Source: Bacillota bacterium
GTDB taxonomy: Bacteria; Bacillota; Clostridia; DSM-8532
Length of the DNA stretch: 64,000 bases
NCBI GenBank assembly: GCA_023443745.1
Contig: JAEZTB010000027.1
Location: forward strand, 132,489-196,488
Direction: 5' to 3'
Positions 46,001-54,367 of this stretch are shown here, one piece after another. The notes beneath the pieces are model-generated. The model had not been told where the DNA came from and did not search any database. It saw only the letters and a list, made by a program, of their open reading frames with translations. A program made the translations under genes and the position numbers. The first letter of the stretch is position 1; every line of letters starts with the position of its first letter.

Positions 46001-48488
46001 CGGCATCGGGATCAGGTTTGACGCTGAATGCCCGCTCGCCGAAGATGGGGGTCACCTCGTTCTTTTCAGCCAGGGTAAGGACAATAATCCCGGCGCCGTG
46101 CTCGTCGGAAGTTTCCGTCACCGTCCTGCCGCCATCGTTGTGGGTAATGTAATAACCGGTGACGGCCTGGCCTCCCTTTCCCACACCGGTCAGAATAACC
46201 TTGTCGCCCACATGGAACGGAGCTCCACCCCTCGATTTATAGGGCTGATCGTCAGGCGCATCAAAATCGACGCCCAGCACTTCGCCCTTACCCTTGTCGC
46301 CGTCAGCCAGACGGACGGTCAGCTCGGCTTCGCTGCGGGCGAACACCGGCTGAACCAGAAGGGCTTCATAACTACTGGTCGTCAATGTAAAACCGCTTAT
46401 TTCATTCAGAAATTCGTTGTCAACAACCAGATGGCCGGGAGTGTTATCCATGCTGTAAACATAATGACGGGCGTTGTTAATATCAGTGTTGTTGTAAAAC
46501 CAGAGCTCTTTCAGATAATAGCCGGGTACTACGTTTTTTGCCGTAACATTGAATATATGCTTCTCTGAGGTATAAAAATCGTTGACCTTGCGTCCCAGAC
46601 CGTCGGTAATTTCGATTTCGCCCACCGGCCCGGTCACGGCCTCATAATCTTTTTCATCCTTGCTGAAGTCAAAGGTATAGAGGGTGTCTTTTGACGGATA
46701 GATCTGGAACCCGAAATGTCGGAAATTGAAGGTGACGGAATAGAGGCGCATAGCCCCATAATCGCCGTTGCCGTTGCGGATGTTGAGGGAGAGGTGGAAC
46801 GGGTCTTCTTTGCCGATGCCCGATACGGTTTTCATCATTTGAGGATCCATGGAAGACCGGTCAAAGACAGGAACGCTTGTGATACGGTTGTCATAGCCAT
46901 CCCTTCGTCCGTAAATCAGGTTTTTTGAGGCAACATACGTCGGCAAACCCTTTTCGACCGACTTAAAAGGGAGTTTCACTTTTTGTATGACATCGCTTTT
47001 ATATTCCGCGTCGATCCAGACGTCGAAATGATTGTCTTTACGAAGCTTGTATAAGGTCATGTCTGCTTTGATTGAACTGAGCATGCTTTTATAGAGGCTT
47101 TTGTTCAGCTGCACGCCGGAGCTGATGCTGTTATGCTGGATATTGACCTCATACCAGCCGGAGGAGTGTACAAAGAAATTCCCCTGGCTGCTGCCCACCT
47201 TTTTGAAGTTGGAGGAATCGGTGCCTTTGAATTTGATTGACGCCGTGCCAAGGGTCACTCCGGCATCCTCCGCCAAGAGGGACAGGCCTTGCGGCGATCC
47301 GGGGGCGTCTGACGCCATAGCCGCCTTCGCCCCGGCCGGAGGCTGTGCGGCTTTCGGAATCAGCACCTGCACCACTTCGTCACCGGAAACTGTGCAGGAT
47401 TCGTTAGGCTCTACACGAACATAAAAAATTCTTTCGGCGTCCGGGCTGTTATTAATAATGGGGATGGTCACCTGCATTTGCGTTTGACCGGGGAAAAACA
47501 GGAAGTCCTGATTCAGCGGAGTGTAGTCGATTCCCGGCTGCGCGCTGCCGTTTACCGTAAAAATCTGACCGCCCGCGTAGTAGTTCAGGCCGGCACTGCG
47601 TACCAGCGTGACGGTGGCCGATTCGCCTTCGGCGGTATAGACATACGACGAAAAGCCTATCACAGGCTTCTCGTAGGGCTCGTCGTCCAGGATGTTGACG
47701 CTTGTATCCCTCTGCATACCGATGGTACCACCGCCCGAGACGCCGGTGATGACCAGAATGAACTGCTCGTCGGATTCGGGGAGGTTATCGTTGATAATAT
47801 CTATGTAGATACTTTGGATGCGCTGGCCGTCGCCGAAGGACAGTGTGAATTCCGTTCCAGGGACCTGCGTAGCATAATCCTCCGCTGCCAGTTGAGCTGT
47901 GTTGACCATCTCGGACTTTTGTTCGTCGCTGTAGGCGAACTTGTTACGGTCCGACTGGGCGCCGGTCGCCTGCTCGCGCGCGGCTCGCAGACCGGTCCCG
48001 GGTGTTTTTTCTCCTGCTTCGGAAGGCGGGTCTACCTGTATCCACTCGATGTCTGCATCGATGTTATCCTCAGTGGTTACAGCCTGCTCTATCGGTACTT
48101 CATTCATACGGGTCCCATCGCCTTCGAGGAGCGACTCGCTGCCGCTGCCTTCTACAGTGCTTGTGAGAAGCAGTTTGGGAACGCTCAGGCGGTAATCCTG
48201 CCCAATTTTTGCCGAGACGTCGATGGCCTTCAGGGTGACGTCAACACGTCCTGACGCTCCTCCCTGCCGGATCACTTCCATGGCGGTGCGTCTGCTGTAC
48301 TCATGCGTTTCCACCGCCATCTCGCTTAAGCTGAAGGTACCGTTGGGATGGGCCGCTTCGAACTCATCCGAAATCCGAAGCATTTCCGCAGCGTCGGACA
48401 AGTCCTCCGCCAATGCCGCAACAGGTGGCAGCGTTAAAAGCATGGCTAACGCCAGTATGAGCGATAAGGTTTTTTTGATGGATTTCAT
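40032..48488 (-). CDS. Giant multidomain S-layer-homology surface protein
   Basis: A 2818-residue secreted protein. The signal peptide (MKSIKKTLSLILALAMLLTL...AALAED) is followed by Calx-beta-like repeats (about residues 200-370), calcium-loop motifs DTNNNGVLDDSE and DYNGDGLLDAE near 885-920, a carboxypeptidase-regulatory-like domain (about 955-1035) and a Lys/Glu-rich segment (about 1240-1290). A propeller-like region with an Asp-box (SHDNGATYSEP, near 1575) comes next, then a CARDB-like domain near 2100, a bacterial Ig-like domain (about 2310-2375) and three SLH repeats (about 2635-2818) that anchor it to cell-wall polymer. The gene is GC-rich compared with its surroundings. It is divergent from a TetR gene. 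A role as a surface sensor, adhesin or glycan binder is inference. Confidence 0.88.
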   Translation of the reverse strand: MKSIKKTLSLILALAMLLTLPPVAALAEDLSDAAEMLRISDEFEAAHPNGTFSLSEMAVETHEYSRRTAMEVIRQGGASGRVDVTLKAIDVSAKIGQDYRLSVPKLLLTSTVEGSGSESLLEGDGTRMNEVPIEQAVTTEDNIDADIEWIQVDPPSEAGEKTPGTGLRAAREQATGAQSDRNKFAYSDEQKSEMVNTAQLAAEDYATQVPGTEFTLSFGDGQRIQSIYIDIINDNLPESDEQFILVITGVSGGGTIGMQRDTSVNILDDEPYEKPVIGFSSYVYTAEGESATVTLVRSAGLNYYAGGQIFTVNGSAQPGIDYTPLNQDFLFFPGQTQMQVTIPIINNSPDAERIFYVRVEPNESCTVSGDEVVQVLIPKAAQPPAGAKAAMASDAPGSPQGLSLLAEDAGVTLGTASIKFKGTDSSNFKKVGSSQGNFFVHSSGWYEVNIQHNSISSGVQLNKSLYKSMLSSIKADMTLYKLRKDNHFDVWIDAEYKSDVIQKVKLPFKSVEKGLPTYVASKNLIYGRRDGYDNRITSVPVFDRSSMDPQMMKTVSGIGKEDPFHLSLNIRNGNGDYGAMRLYSVTFNFRHFGFQIYPSKDTLYTFDFSKDEKDYEAVTGPVGEIEITDGLGRKVNDFYTSEKHIFNVTAKNVVPGYYLKELWFYNNTDINNARHYVYSMDNTPGHLVVDNEFLNEISGFTLTTSSYEALLVQPVFARSEAELTVRLADGDKGKGEVLGVDFDAPDDQPYKSRGGAPFHVGDKVILTGVGKGGQAVTGYYITHNDGGRTVTETSDEHGAGIIVLTLAEKNEVTPIFGERAFSVKPDPDADPDLRGNFSLNYNLNKEPPDKITFTEDGRLPGVVSGEPVEIMVIPPSGYTTQWANRTGDTNNNGVLDDSEKRDENGKLYPMYDYNGDGLLDAEYASPLFGDFLSYRVNQPRNLFYYNFVPLSGQIVHSGAVTGYVYTREYDIRNGFTMDKNGYKLVPVTGATVKMGGTYNSANPDAQIGYATSTESTGKFTFNVSNVIKNAYYFLSIAQTGSSFFVDKINPSSSGDPYIIPTFTSMKPVSIDAYPTNKNDKTVVGSVIMVEEGKKVNFVLLTQSLENNVKVAKVDFRVYSKNGTLKSSHIASASMNRAEFTANLHDVFAQNDRLVVQLIDQTGGKSLEYNTGFEFRPPLPANSVLPSFAADVSKSVPLFDTVMGALDLGLTHFENVYMKGEDIIVTLGYEHAFDEYNKVLKETGGKEADKKEEDKTKVTVEDLEKTKEKINEINKDEKNKKADTNVKTKSTVKNNLSVNVSLEMKLKYDSKRPASAGSPYYFSHLKLMVTLTDSLEYKIAVTIPVGLTVTTKLEIGGSVTGYIKITPITTIGATEPLRVYADEYGNYPYYDSDMFKDANYKFNVNGGLILKPYISLTISGDYSVATLDVNGRADFTLIFASDRGNSGTVKLSGHIKASALGITIYEKGLGGGTIDLFGKQKGRMMLMDEEAPPEQSTFAPISRNYLANRSDWLGSEPPFTTPGDASLLAEGMLLGGVYPDPDIQLMRIDEDSILMVFVDDHPDRSDYNRAALYYSISHDNGATYSEPALLADDGTLDSSPRLVDLGDKILCLYSSLKEEIADDILLSMEEMLEANELEMRFFNKADGVFESNWTDVTQYTGRPDPENEGGLIGDYTSNEHGSAVYDSVSGKVLIIYTKSDFTSDAGRTFSAGDLFDTQKSYSAVAYRIYDAIAGRFLMYEEIGYPDGVDTDDKKAEWDALWYGQKFLDAEIVDESLPGGGIEDPLVLDLTTALKGQTAYIAYTVDMDSNLSTAEDRDIYLATYSFNDNTFTKPIKASDIYVGEPPRADGRPQLVAYENALYLFYAADAEVHYVKTDVLLDPGEIIDTSGLSEEGTGGTDVITKESLPKRPHVALEADEAQHHPGEDYRVLTGDDGKLYLIWTEATLRYADGIEPGSQEALDPRNAYHEDQIYAAVYYEDYEANFADEHDGEDTHTDLLYMSDPDVEYGRWSGKVQLTFGPGSYNDFAADVMADGRILLAARKNDLEYSEEHGLLISDPDTAWLVAMMLTPAIRIEPGEDAITFNPAYPVEGETVRITTGFTNRGLMPLIRPVVEFYALIDGVEQFIGSATAGRALYGGETGSAGIEWTIPVDIQNLAIVATLKSETNDAIYAEFDTGFPYGVDLEHNLFRLTHIARNDYQVSAEVLHTGNEPLSDAEIVINLLDRNDHIIRELRRSPIADEVDADGLLVLRESFELKNADLEPMDGVMGGSASVELRIEKNGALLYRHMGTVVKDISALYGEQINAAESVILSASSLSLTPGNQRSVTASVSPAESTENFRIVYRSSNPSVASVSESGVVTAHTSGNAVITAYAVPDIELHTLTLDGYSLSGDVLDNLSLEDCRSSSVQVAVLRDSSSDSDGGSALPDASGADTAVLTVKAVMSGSSRATASVSHQQIADALRGALGRNPEGTMDIRINVDAPEGAQTVETVIPPAAVREMVDNRFGMAIVSPVARITFDERALSSILDQSDGDIAITASLVDKSTLPKSVLTTVGGHPVFNFSVTSSGRRISQFNGNATVSVPYTPADGEDPNSIVIYYITAEGNLEIVKNCRYDPDTGTVTFVTSHFSYFAVGYNPVRFNDVAEGAWYNKAVSFIAAREITKGTGNGNYSPTAKLTRAEFLVLMMRAYGIAPDINPTDNFSDAGDSYYTGYLAAAKRLGISAGAGNNLYAPGKEITRQEMFTLLYNALKVIRQLPQGDSGKTLDQFTDAGLIASWAKEAMTLLVKTGTIGGNNGLLTPTGTTTRAEMAQVLYNLLRR

Positions 48489-48544
48489 GCGGTTATCACT
48501 CCTTGTTATAATATTTGAAGGGTATTATAATTAAACTAAGACAA

Positions 48545-48583
48545 TGTATAATGACATGATTCAGTGAATGATGTCATTATACA
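48545..48583. promoter_or_regulatory. 39-bp near-perfect palindromic operator between SLH and tetR genes
   Basis: Two 19-bp arms around a central G (48564) match at 18 of 19 positions: TGTATAATGACATGATTCA on the left and its near-exact complement on the right. It lies midway between the start codons of the divergent SLH and TetR genes. Length and symmetry fit a TetR-type operator, possibly for two dimers, that would control both genes. Confidence 0.8.
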
Positions 48584-48617
48584 GTAAATTCCAATAGCAA
48601 GCAATAAGGAGATCTTC

Positions 48618-49238
48618 ATGAAAAAAGTAAAATCGACCCGCCGAAAAGAACAGGGCGAGGCGACAAAAAAGAAAATATATGAAACCGCTCAAAAGCTCTT
48701 TAGCGAATACGGTATCGATGATGTCAGTATTGACAACATCGCGGAGGCGGTAGGTGTGGCACGGGGGACGATCTATGTTCATTTTGAATCAAAGGACGCA
48801 CTGGTTTCTTCACTGATTTCCGATTATGTGGACAGGGTGGATATGGATTATGAGGCCTTTTTGAAAACTCTGCCGCTTGATATCCCTTCGCCTGATATTC
48901 TGATTTTATTGGTTGAAAAAATTTGCGATGTTATAGAGTGCTCCCTCGGTTATGATATCATGAGAACTCTATACAGGGTGCAGCTTACAAGCGTCTCCTA
49001 CGCGCAGGAAGCCTCAAACTATAACAGAGTTCTGTATCAAAAGTTCGCGGAAGTGCTTGAGAAGGGTATCCGTCATGGGGAATTTCAAGCTTCCCTGCCG
49101 GTGGATGAGCTATCGAAGCATCTTGTGCTTGCCATACGGGGACTCGTTTATGAATGGTGCATCCGCTACCCCGGCTTCAGCCTCAAGGAACAGACCCTTG
49201 CGCACTTCAAGATGCTGCTCGACGGAATAAAGGCATAA
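48618..49238 (+). CDS. TetR-family transcriptional regulator
   Basis: A 206-residue TetR-type repressor. The N-terminal helix-turn-helix (KKKIYETAQKLFSEYGIDDVS, then AEAVGVARGTIYVHFESKD, about residues 16-65) is classic. The C-terminal ligand domain is helical with a Trp/Tyr-rich end (GLVYEWCIRYPGFS). AAGGAG lies six bases before ATG 48618. It is divergent from the giant SLH gene across a 39-bp palindrome and upstream of the alpha-2-macroglobulin-like gene, so it may control both surface genes and itself. The ligand is unknown. Confidence 0.9.
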   Translation: MKKVKSTRRKEQGEATKKKIYETAQKLFSEYGIDDVSIDNIAEAVGVARGTIYVHFESKDALVSSLISDYVDRVDMDYEAFLKTLPLDIPSPDILILLVEKICDVIECSLGYDIMRTLYRVQLTSVSYAQEASNYNRVLYQKFAEVLEKGIRHGEFQASLPVDELSKHLVLAIRGLVYEWCIRYPGFSLKEQTLAHFKMLLDGIKA

Positions 49239-49294
49239 GTAAAAGATTGAAGTAAACGATATGAGCAGTGGCCTCCTTTCAAATAAATAGGTTG

Positions 49295-49344
49295 TAACCT
49301 GTATGAGAATGCAATATACTGGAAATAAGTGCTAATACAGGTTA
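49295..49344. promoter_or_regulatory. Inverted repeat upstream of the alpha-2-macroglobulin-like gene
   Basis: Perfect 10-bp arms TAACCTGTAT (49295-49304) and ATACAGGTTA (49335-49344), 30 bases apart. A further AGGTT half-site at 49289-49293 is inverted relative to the adjacent AACCT. They lie 24-80 bases before the start codon and differ from the 39-bp palindrome at 48545, so a different regulator or an mRNA hairpin is possible. Confidence 0.4.
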
Positions 49345-49367
49345 TCCGTTTGCGAGGTGTGTTTTCC

Positions 49368-52300
49368 ATGAAATTTTCAGCGTTCTTAAAAAAGAGATGG
49401 TTTGTCATTCTGATTGCTCTCATTGTGCTTGTCGGCGGGACAGTTGCGGCTATTACCCTGATAGGCGGGCAGGAAGATGAAACCCTGAGCGATAAAACCG
49501 ATGATAATGGCCAAGAGGATATGGACTCTCCAAAAGAGCGTATTCGTCTGAATCTCTCAGCCCTTCTCAGTGACAAAACAGGTGTAAAAACAGAATCGGG
49601 CTTTAAGCTCACCTTTCCCAAGGGTGCCAAGCTCGATGCAGAGACTGTAAAAGAGGGCTTTGAGGTTATTCCCGCATTTGACTTTGATATGGAGAAAGCG
49701 GATGACGGCTTTGTTATCAAACCCAAAGCCTTTCTGCAGGCCAATAAGGTTTATACCTTCAAGGTTAATCTCCCGAAGCAGAATATCAAGGAATCCTGGG
49801 CTTTTCAAACTCGGCGGGAGTTTAAGGCCGTTTCCACCTTACCTGGCCAAAAGGGAACCAATGTCCCGTTGAACTCAGGGATTGAGATTACCTTCAGCCA
49901 TACCGGTATTCAGGACTTTGAAAAGAACTTTTCCATTGAGCCAAAGGCTGAGGGACGCTTTGAGATCCATGAGAATATCGCTGTCTTTGTACCCAAAGCC
50001 CTTAAGGCTGACACCATTTATACAGTAACCGTTCATAAGGGTGTAAGCCAGGGGGACAGCAAGGAGACTCTTAAAGACGATGTAACCTTTTCCTTTCAGA
50101 CCCAGAGCAATATTCCGGGTAAGAACGATAACCCATCCTATCTTTCGGTATATAACTGGCTTTACAATTTTCCGTCCGATACCCAACCGGTATTGGAGAT
50201 GAGTACATCCGATGACTTTAAAGACAGAGAGATGGAGGTTTCCCTCTATCGTTACGATACCCCTGAGGCTTTTATTAAGGATTATGACGGCATCAATCAT
50301 TATCCGGAATGGGCAGTCATTGACAGAGAGCAATATATACCCGATGTCTCGGGTCTTACACCCTATAAGACTTATACGCTGCCTTTGACCAATGCACCAG
50401 AATACTACTACATGACCTATCTGGCTCTGCCCGAGAGCCTGCCTGAGGGCCATTACCTTATTATAATTAAATCCGATGACCTTAAGGAATATGCTTTTAT
50501 CCAGATCAACGACATGCAGCTCTATATGACTGTGGGTGATGAGAAAACGCTCATCTGGCTCAATGATATGATTACCGGCCAACCGGTGTCAGGAGCCGTC
50601 TTTGAGGGCAATGGCATTAAGCCGGTCACGACTAAAGACGGCACAGCCTTGATAGAGGAGGACATTTATAAGGACCAATCAGGGAGAACCGTTTGTTTTA
50701 AGGCCTCCCGGGAGGACCATCCGGCCCTGGTGGCGCCTGTCTTCAACAGCGTTTCCTATTGGACTGATAAGTCCCAGAGAACCGATTATAAATCCAATTG
50801 GAATTATCTATACCTGGACAGGAGTACTTATTTGCCCACCGATACTGTGAAAGTCTGGGGTGTTTTAAGGCCTAGAAGTATGGAGGAACCTCCCCAAAAA
50901 GTGACGGTTAATCTTATTAAGAATCTATTTGACTATAAAACCTACACTTACAATAAGCAGGTCCTGGATACCAGGGAAGTGGTACTTACGCCAAAAGGTA
51001 CCTACACCGCTCAATTCAGTTTCGAGAATCTTCCCACCGATAGCTATCAAATCGAGGTAGAGGATGAGGGTGCTGTTGTCAGTGATTCTTATTTCTTCGT
51101 AAATAAATATGTCAAGAGCCAGTACATTGTTTCGGCTGAAGCTGAAAACAAGGTCTATTTTGCCGGTGAGACCCTTAAGGCTAAGGTGGGGTGTGAGTTT
51201 TTTGAAGGAACACCTGTGCCCGGCTTTAATTTGAATTGGTTTGCGCAAAATTACAGCCAGTATGAGAAAATTGGAGACGGGAACCTCACGCTTGATAGTA
51301 AGGGGGAGGGAGCCATAAGCTTGGTCCTTCCCAATGAAAACGGACCCATGTCCTGGGAGCCCGTCCATCACAGTCTTTTTATTAGAAATAATGACCCTGA
51401 AGAGACGGAGGCTTCAGACTCTGAGTACTTTACTGTGTTTCCGAGGGACGTTATGATCCAGACCGATGTTGATTTTAAGGGTGGTACTGCCAATTTAAGC
51501 TTTAAAACCAATGTCGTCGACTTAAGCGCTATTCGTAAAACTGGTGAAATCTATAGCGGTGGAGACGATCCCCTATATAAGGGTGCGACTATAGACCGGA
51601 AGCTGACAGCAACTCTTTACGAACACTACTGGGACAAAAAAGAGACTGGTGAGTACTATGATATGATCTTGAAGAAAAGCGTCAAAACCTATGATTATTT
51701 CGAGGTTAAGAATGCTTTAGATGATTTCGAGGTTCAGACATCTGGAGGGAATGCCGACTACACATTGAGCATTCCCAATTACACCAGTCGGAAGAGTTAT
51801 TTCATTGTCTACCAGACTTCCGATACAAAACAAAGACCTATTGAAGAGACTGTCTATCTTTATGGGGACTACTATTACTGGTACGGCTATGGTGAGGATT
51901 ATTATCACCTGGAATTTGAGGATGAGGAAAACAGCTATAAAGTGGGTGAACCCGTCGACTTCACGCTGAAGAAGGATGGAAGCGACCCCATCAAGGGCGG
52001 CAATATCCTGTATATGGTGCACCAGGAAGGCATTAAGGATTACTGGACATCCCAAGAGGTTGATCAAAGCCATACCTTTACTGAGGACTATATACCCAAT
52101 GTCTATATCCAGGCCGTCTATTTTGACGGTAGACAGCTCCATACCGCCTATGAGCGCCTTGTCAAGTTTGATTACAGTGATAAGGAGCTTGACTTAACCC
52201 TTGAAACCGACAAGGAAAGCTATAAACCGGGTGAGAAGGTCAATGCAACAATAACGGTCAAGGATAAGGCAGGCAACCCGGTTGAGGCTGATGTGAGCCT

Positions 52301-54341
52301 GTCGGTTGTGGATGAGGCCTATTTTGCTCTCTATGAACAGGAGGTTGGAACCTCTTCAAGCTTATACAGAAGTGTATATGATTCAGGTATTCGAAGCACC
52401 TATATCTCCTATCGCAAAATCATACGAGGTTCGGGCGGAGCCGAAGGAGGAGAGGGTGGTGATGAAGGCGGCAGCGGTGTGAGAAAGAACTTTGTGGACA
52501 GCGCCTTCTTTGAAGCTGCTCAAACCAACAGCAAGGGTCAAGCCAAGCTGTCCTTTACACTGCCTGATAATCTCACATCATGGCGCCTGACCTACCAGGC
52601 CGTCACCGATGACCTCAAAGCCGGGAATGGTCAAAATAATATTACCACACGCCTGCCCTTCTTTGTTAAGACAGTGCTCAATGACACCTTTATGCTGGGT
52701 GATGCACCCAAGCTTTTATTAAAGGGCTATGGTGAGAAAGTCAAGGCTCAAGATGAGGTTACTTTCAAGGTTACCTTGAAAAAGGTTACCTTGAAAAATG
52801 CAAGAGGGGAAATACCGGTCATTGAAGCTAAAGGTAAAATAGGGGAGTTCACCGAAATCACCCTGCCGAACCTGGACGAAGAGGTTTATACCGTTATAGT
52901 GGAGGGGAATTCAGGCGGACTTCGGGATGCTGTTGAGAAGACCATTCAGGTGCGAAAGAGCCAGCTTTTGGCCAAACAGGTGGATTATCATACCCTTACA
53001 AAGGATTTGAAGCTCGGGATTGAGAGCTACGCGACTTTAAGCTTCTATAATGCCGAGCTTGACGATTATTACAGATCGCTGACCGACCTTTACTGGAGTT
53101 TTGGCAGCCGCCTTGATCAAATCGTAGCTCGTAACATTGCACAGGAGCTTATAAAGCAGTATTTCCCGGATGACTGGTATGACGGTGAGAAAAACGATAT
53201 TAGCTCTTACCAGAAGGAGGATGGAGGCTTTGCGCTCCTGCCCTATGGCAGCAGCGAAGTGGAGCTTACGGCTAAAATAGCTGCTCTTGGGGTGGAAGGA
53301 GTCGACAGCGACAGGCTCACAGACTATTTTAAGGGAATTATATCCGACCCGGTGACAACACCCCTTCAGGTTTCGGCAGCCTATTGGGGGCTGGCATCTC
53401 TAAGAGAGCCTGTGCTTCTGGAGCTTCAAGGCTTCATGGAAGAGGGCGATCTGACCCTGGATGAAAAGCTTTATCTTGCCAATGCATTGGCTCAATTGGG
53501 GGATTTTGCGAGTGCTGAGAAGCTGTATGAGCAGATTACCAAAGCCTATGGCAAGGATATGGCACCCTACCGCTATATAGAGGAGGGAAGCGGATCTACG
53601 GAAAGCATCCTTCGGTGGACCTCGCTTACGGCCATGCTGGCGGTAAATGTGGATGCCAAGGATAAGATGGCCTATTTTAAATACATTGAACAAGTCAGCT
53701 CTGATGAGCTTTTAATCAATCTTGAACGCCTCATACTTGTCAAGCAGGGGCTTCCTGGGGCTTTCAGCAATAAAACCTCCAGATTTTTGTTGGAGCTGGA
53801 CGGTAAAAAAGAAACCGTCAAGCTTGAGGGAACCAAGCCTTACACCGTCATGGTGAGCCCTGACAAGCTTAAAAGTATGAAGTTTTCAAATATCAAGGGA
53901 GATGTTGCCCTGTCGGTCTCATATGAAGGCGCCCAGGACCCATCCAATCATAAAAACAGTATTGCAACTGTTACCCGGACCTACAATGGGAGCGAAGCTT
54001 TTCCTGTGACTTTGGACCGTACCGATGTGGTGACGGTTGAGCTTCGCATAGACTTTTCAGAAGCCGCTCCCGAGGGCTACTATGAGGTTACTGATGTTTT
54101 GCCTTCCGGTCTTAGGTATATCAATCCCTATCAATACACAGAGGGGATCTATTTTGGGGAGCCTGAGGGCCAGCGGGTCAAACTGGGATGCTATTATGAC
54201 GGAACCAAGGATGTTGAGACTATCAAGTATCGGGCAAGAGTTGTGGCTCCCGGAGAATATACAGCTGATCATGCTCTAATCAAGCATTCAGAAAGTGATG
54301 CCCGGGGTTATTCACAAAAGACGTCTGTCAAGATTAAGTAG
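49368..54341 (+). CDS. Alpha-2-macroglobulin-like membrane-anchored protein without thioester
   Basis: A 1657-residue protein. An N-terminal membrane anchor (about residues 8-30, FVILIALIVLVGGTVAA) is followed by an acidic linker and Ig-like macroglobulin domains. Then come MG2-type repeats (for example YLPTDTVKVWGVLRP), a Gly/Glu-rich flexible stretch near 1022-1039, and the A2M domain (LTSWRLTYQAVTDDL near 1066). A helical alpha/alpha-toroid region ends with a receptor-binding-like domain. Classical members trap proteases with a CxEQ thioester. Here only three Cys exist, none in such a motif; the aligned region reads FGSRLDQ (about 1245-1251). The start is ATG 49368 after GAGGTG. It is followed after two bases by a MEMO-type gene frame. 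Confidence 0.85.
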   Translation: MKFSAFLKKRWFVILIALIVLVGGTVAAITLIGGQEDETLSDKTDDNGQEDMDSPKERIRLNLSALLSDKTGVKTESGFKLTFPKGAKLDAETVKEGFEVIPAFDFDMEKADDGFVIKPKAFLQANKVYTFKVNLPKQNIKESWAFQTRREFKAVSTLPGQKGTNVPLNSGIEITFSHTGIQDFEKNFSIEPKAEGRFEIHENIAVFVPKALKADTIYTVTVHKGVSQGDSKETLKDDVTFSFQTQSNIPGKNDNPSYLSVYNWLYNFPSDTQPVLEMSTSDDFKDREMEVSLYRYDTPEAFIKDYDGINHYPEWAVIDREQYIPDVSGLTPYKTYTLPLTNAPEYYYMTYLALPESLPEGHYLIIIKSDDLKEYAFIQINDMQLYMTVGDEKTLIWLNDMITGQPVSGAVFEGNGIKPVTTKDGTALIEEDIYKDQSGRTVCFKASREDHPALVAPVFNSVSYWTDKSQRTDYKSNWNYLYLDRSTYLPTDTVKVWGVLRPRSMEEPPQKVTVNLIKNLFDYKTYTYNKQVLDTREVVLTPKGTYTAQFSFENLPTDSYQIEVEDEGAVVSDSYFFVNKYVKSQYIVSAEAENKVYFAGETLKAKVGCEFFEGTPVPGFNLNWFAQNYSQYEKIGDGNLTLDSKGEGAISLVLPNENGPMSWEPVHHSLFIRNNDPEETEASDSEYFTVFPRDVMIQTDVDFKGGTANLSFKTNVVDLSAIRKTGEIYSGGDDPLYKGATIDRKLTATLYEHYWDKKETGEYYDMILKKSVKTYDYFEVKNALDDFEVQTSGGNADYTLSIPNYTSRKSYFIVYQTSDTKQRPIEETVYLYGDYYYWYGYGEDYYHLEFEDEENSYKVGEPVDFTLKKDGSDPIKGGNILYMVHQEGIKDYWTSQEVDQSHTFTEDYIPNVYIQAVYFDGRQLHTAYERLVKFDYSDKELDLTLETDKESYKPGEKVNATITVKDKAGNPVEADVSLSVVDEAYFALYEQEVGTSSSLYRSVYDSGIRSTYISYRKIIRGSGGAEGGEGGDEGGSGVRKNFVDSAFFEAAQTNSKGQAKLSFTLPDNLTSWRLTYQAVTDDLKAGNGQNNITTRLPFFVKTVLNDTFMLGDAPKLLLKGYGEKVKAQDEVTFKVTLKKVTLKNARGEIPVIEAKGKIGEFTEITLPNLDEEVYTVIVEGNSGGLRDAVEKTIQVRKSQLLAKQVDYHTLTKDLKLGIESYATLSFYNAELDDYYRSLTDLYWSFGSRLDQIVARNIAQELIKQYFPDDWYDGEKNDISSYQKEDGGFALLPYGSSEVELTAKIAALGVEGVDSDRLTDYFKGIISDPVTTPLQVSAAYWGLASLREPVLLELQGFMEEGDLTLDEKLYLANALAQLGDFASAEKLYEQITKAYGKDMAPYRYIEEGSGSTESILRWTSLTAMLAVNVDAKDKMAYFKYIEQVSSDELLINLERLILVKQGLPGAFSNKTSRFLLELDGKKETVKLEGTKPYTVMVSPDKLKSMKFSNIKGDVALSVSYEGAQDPSNHKNSIATVTRTYNGSEAFPVTLDRTDVVTVELRIDFSEAAPEGYYEVTDVLPSGLRYINPYQYTEGIYFGEPEGQRVKLGCYYDGTKDVETIKYRARVVAPGEYTADHALIKHSESDARGYSQKTSVKIK

Positions 54342-54367
54342 AGGTGTGTTTTGACCCATTAGCAGCT

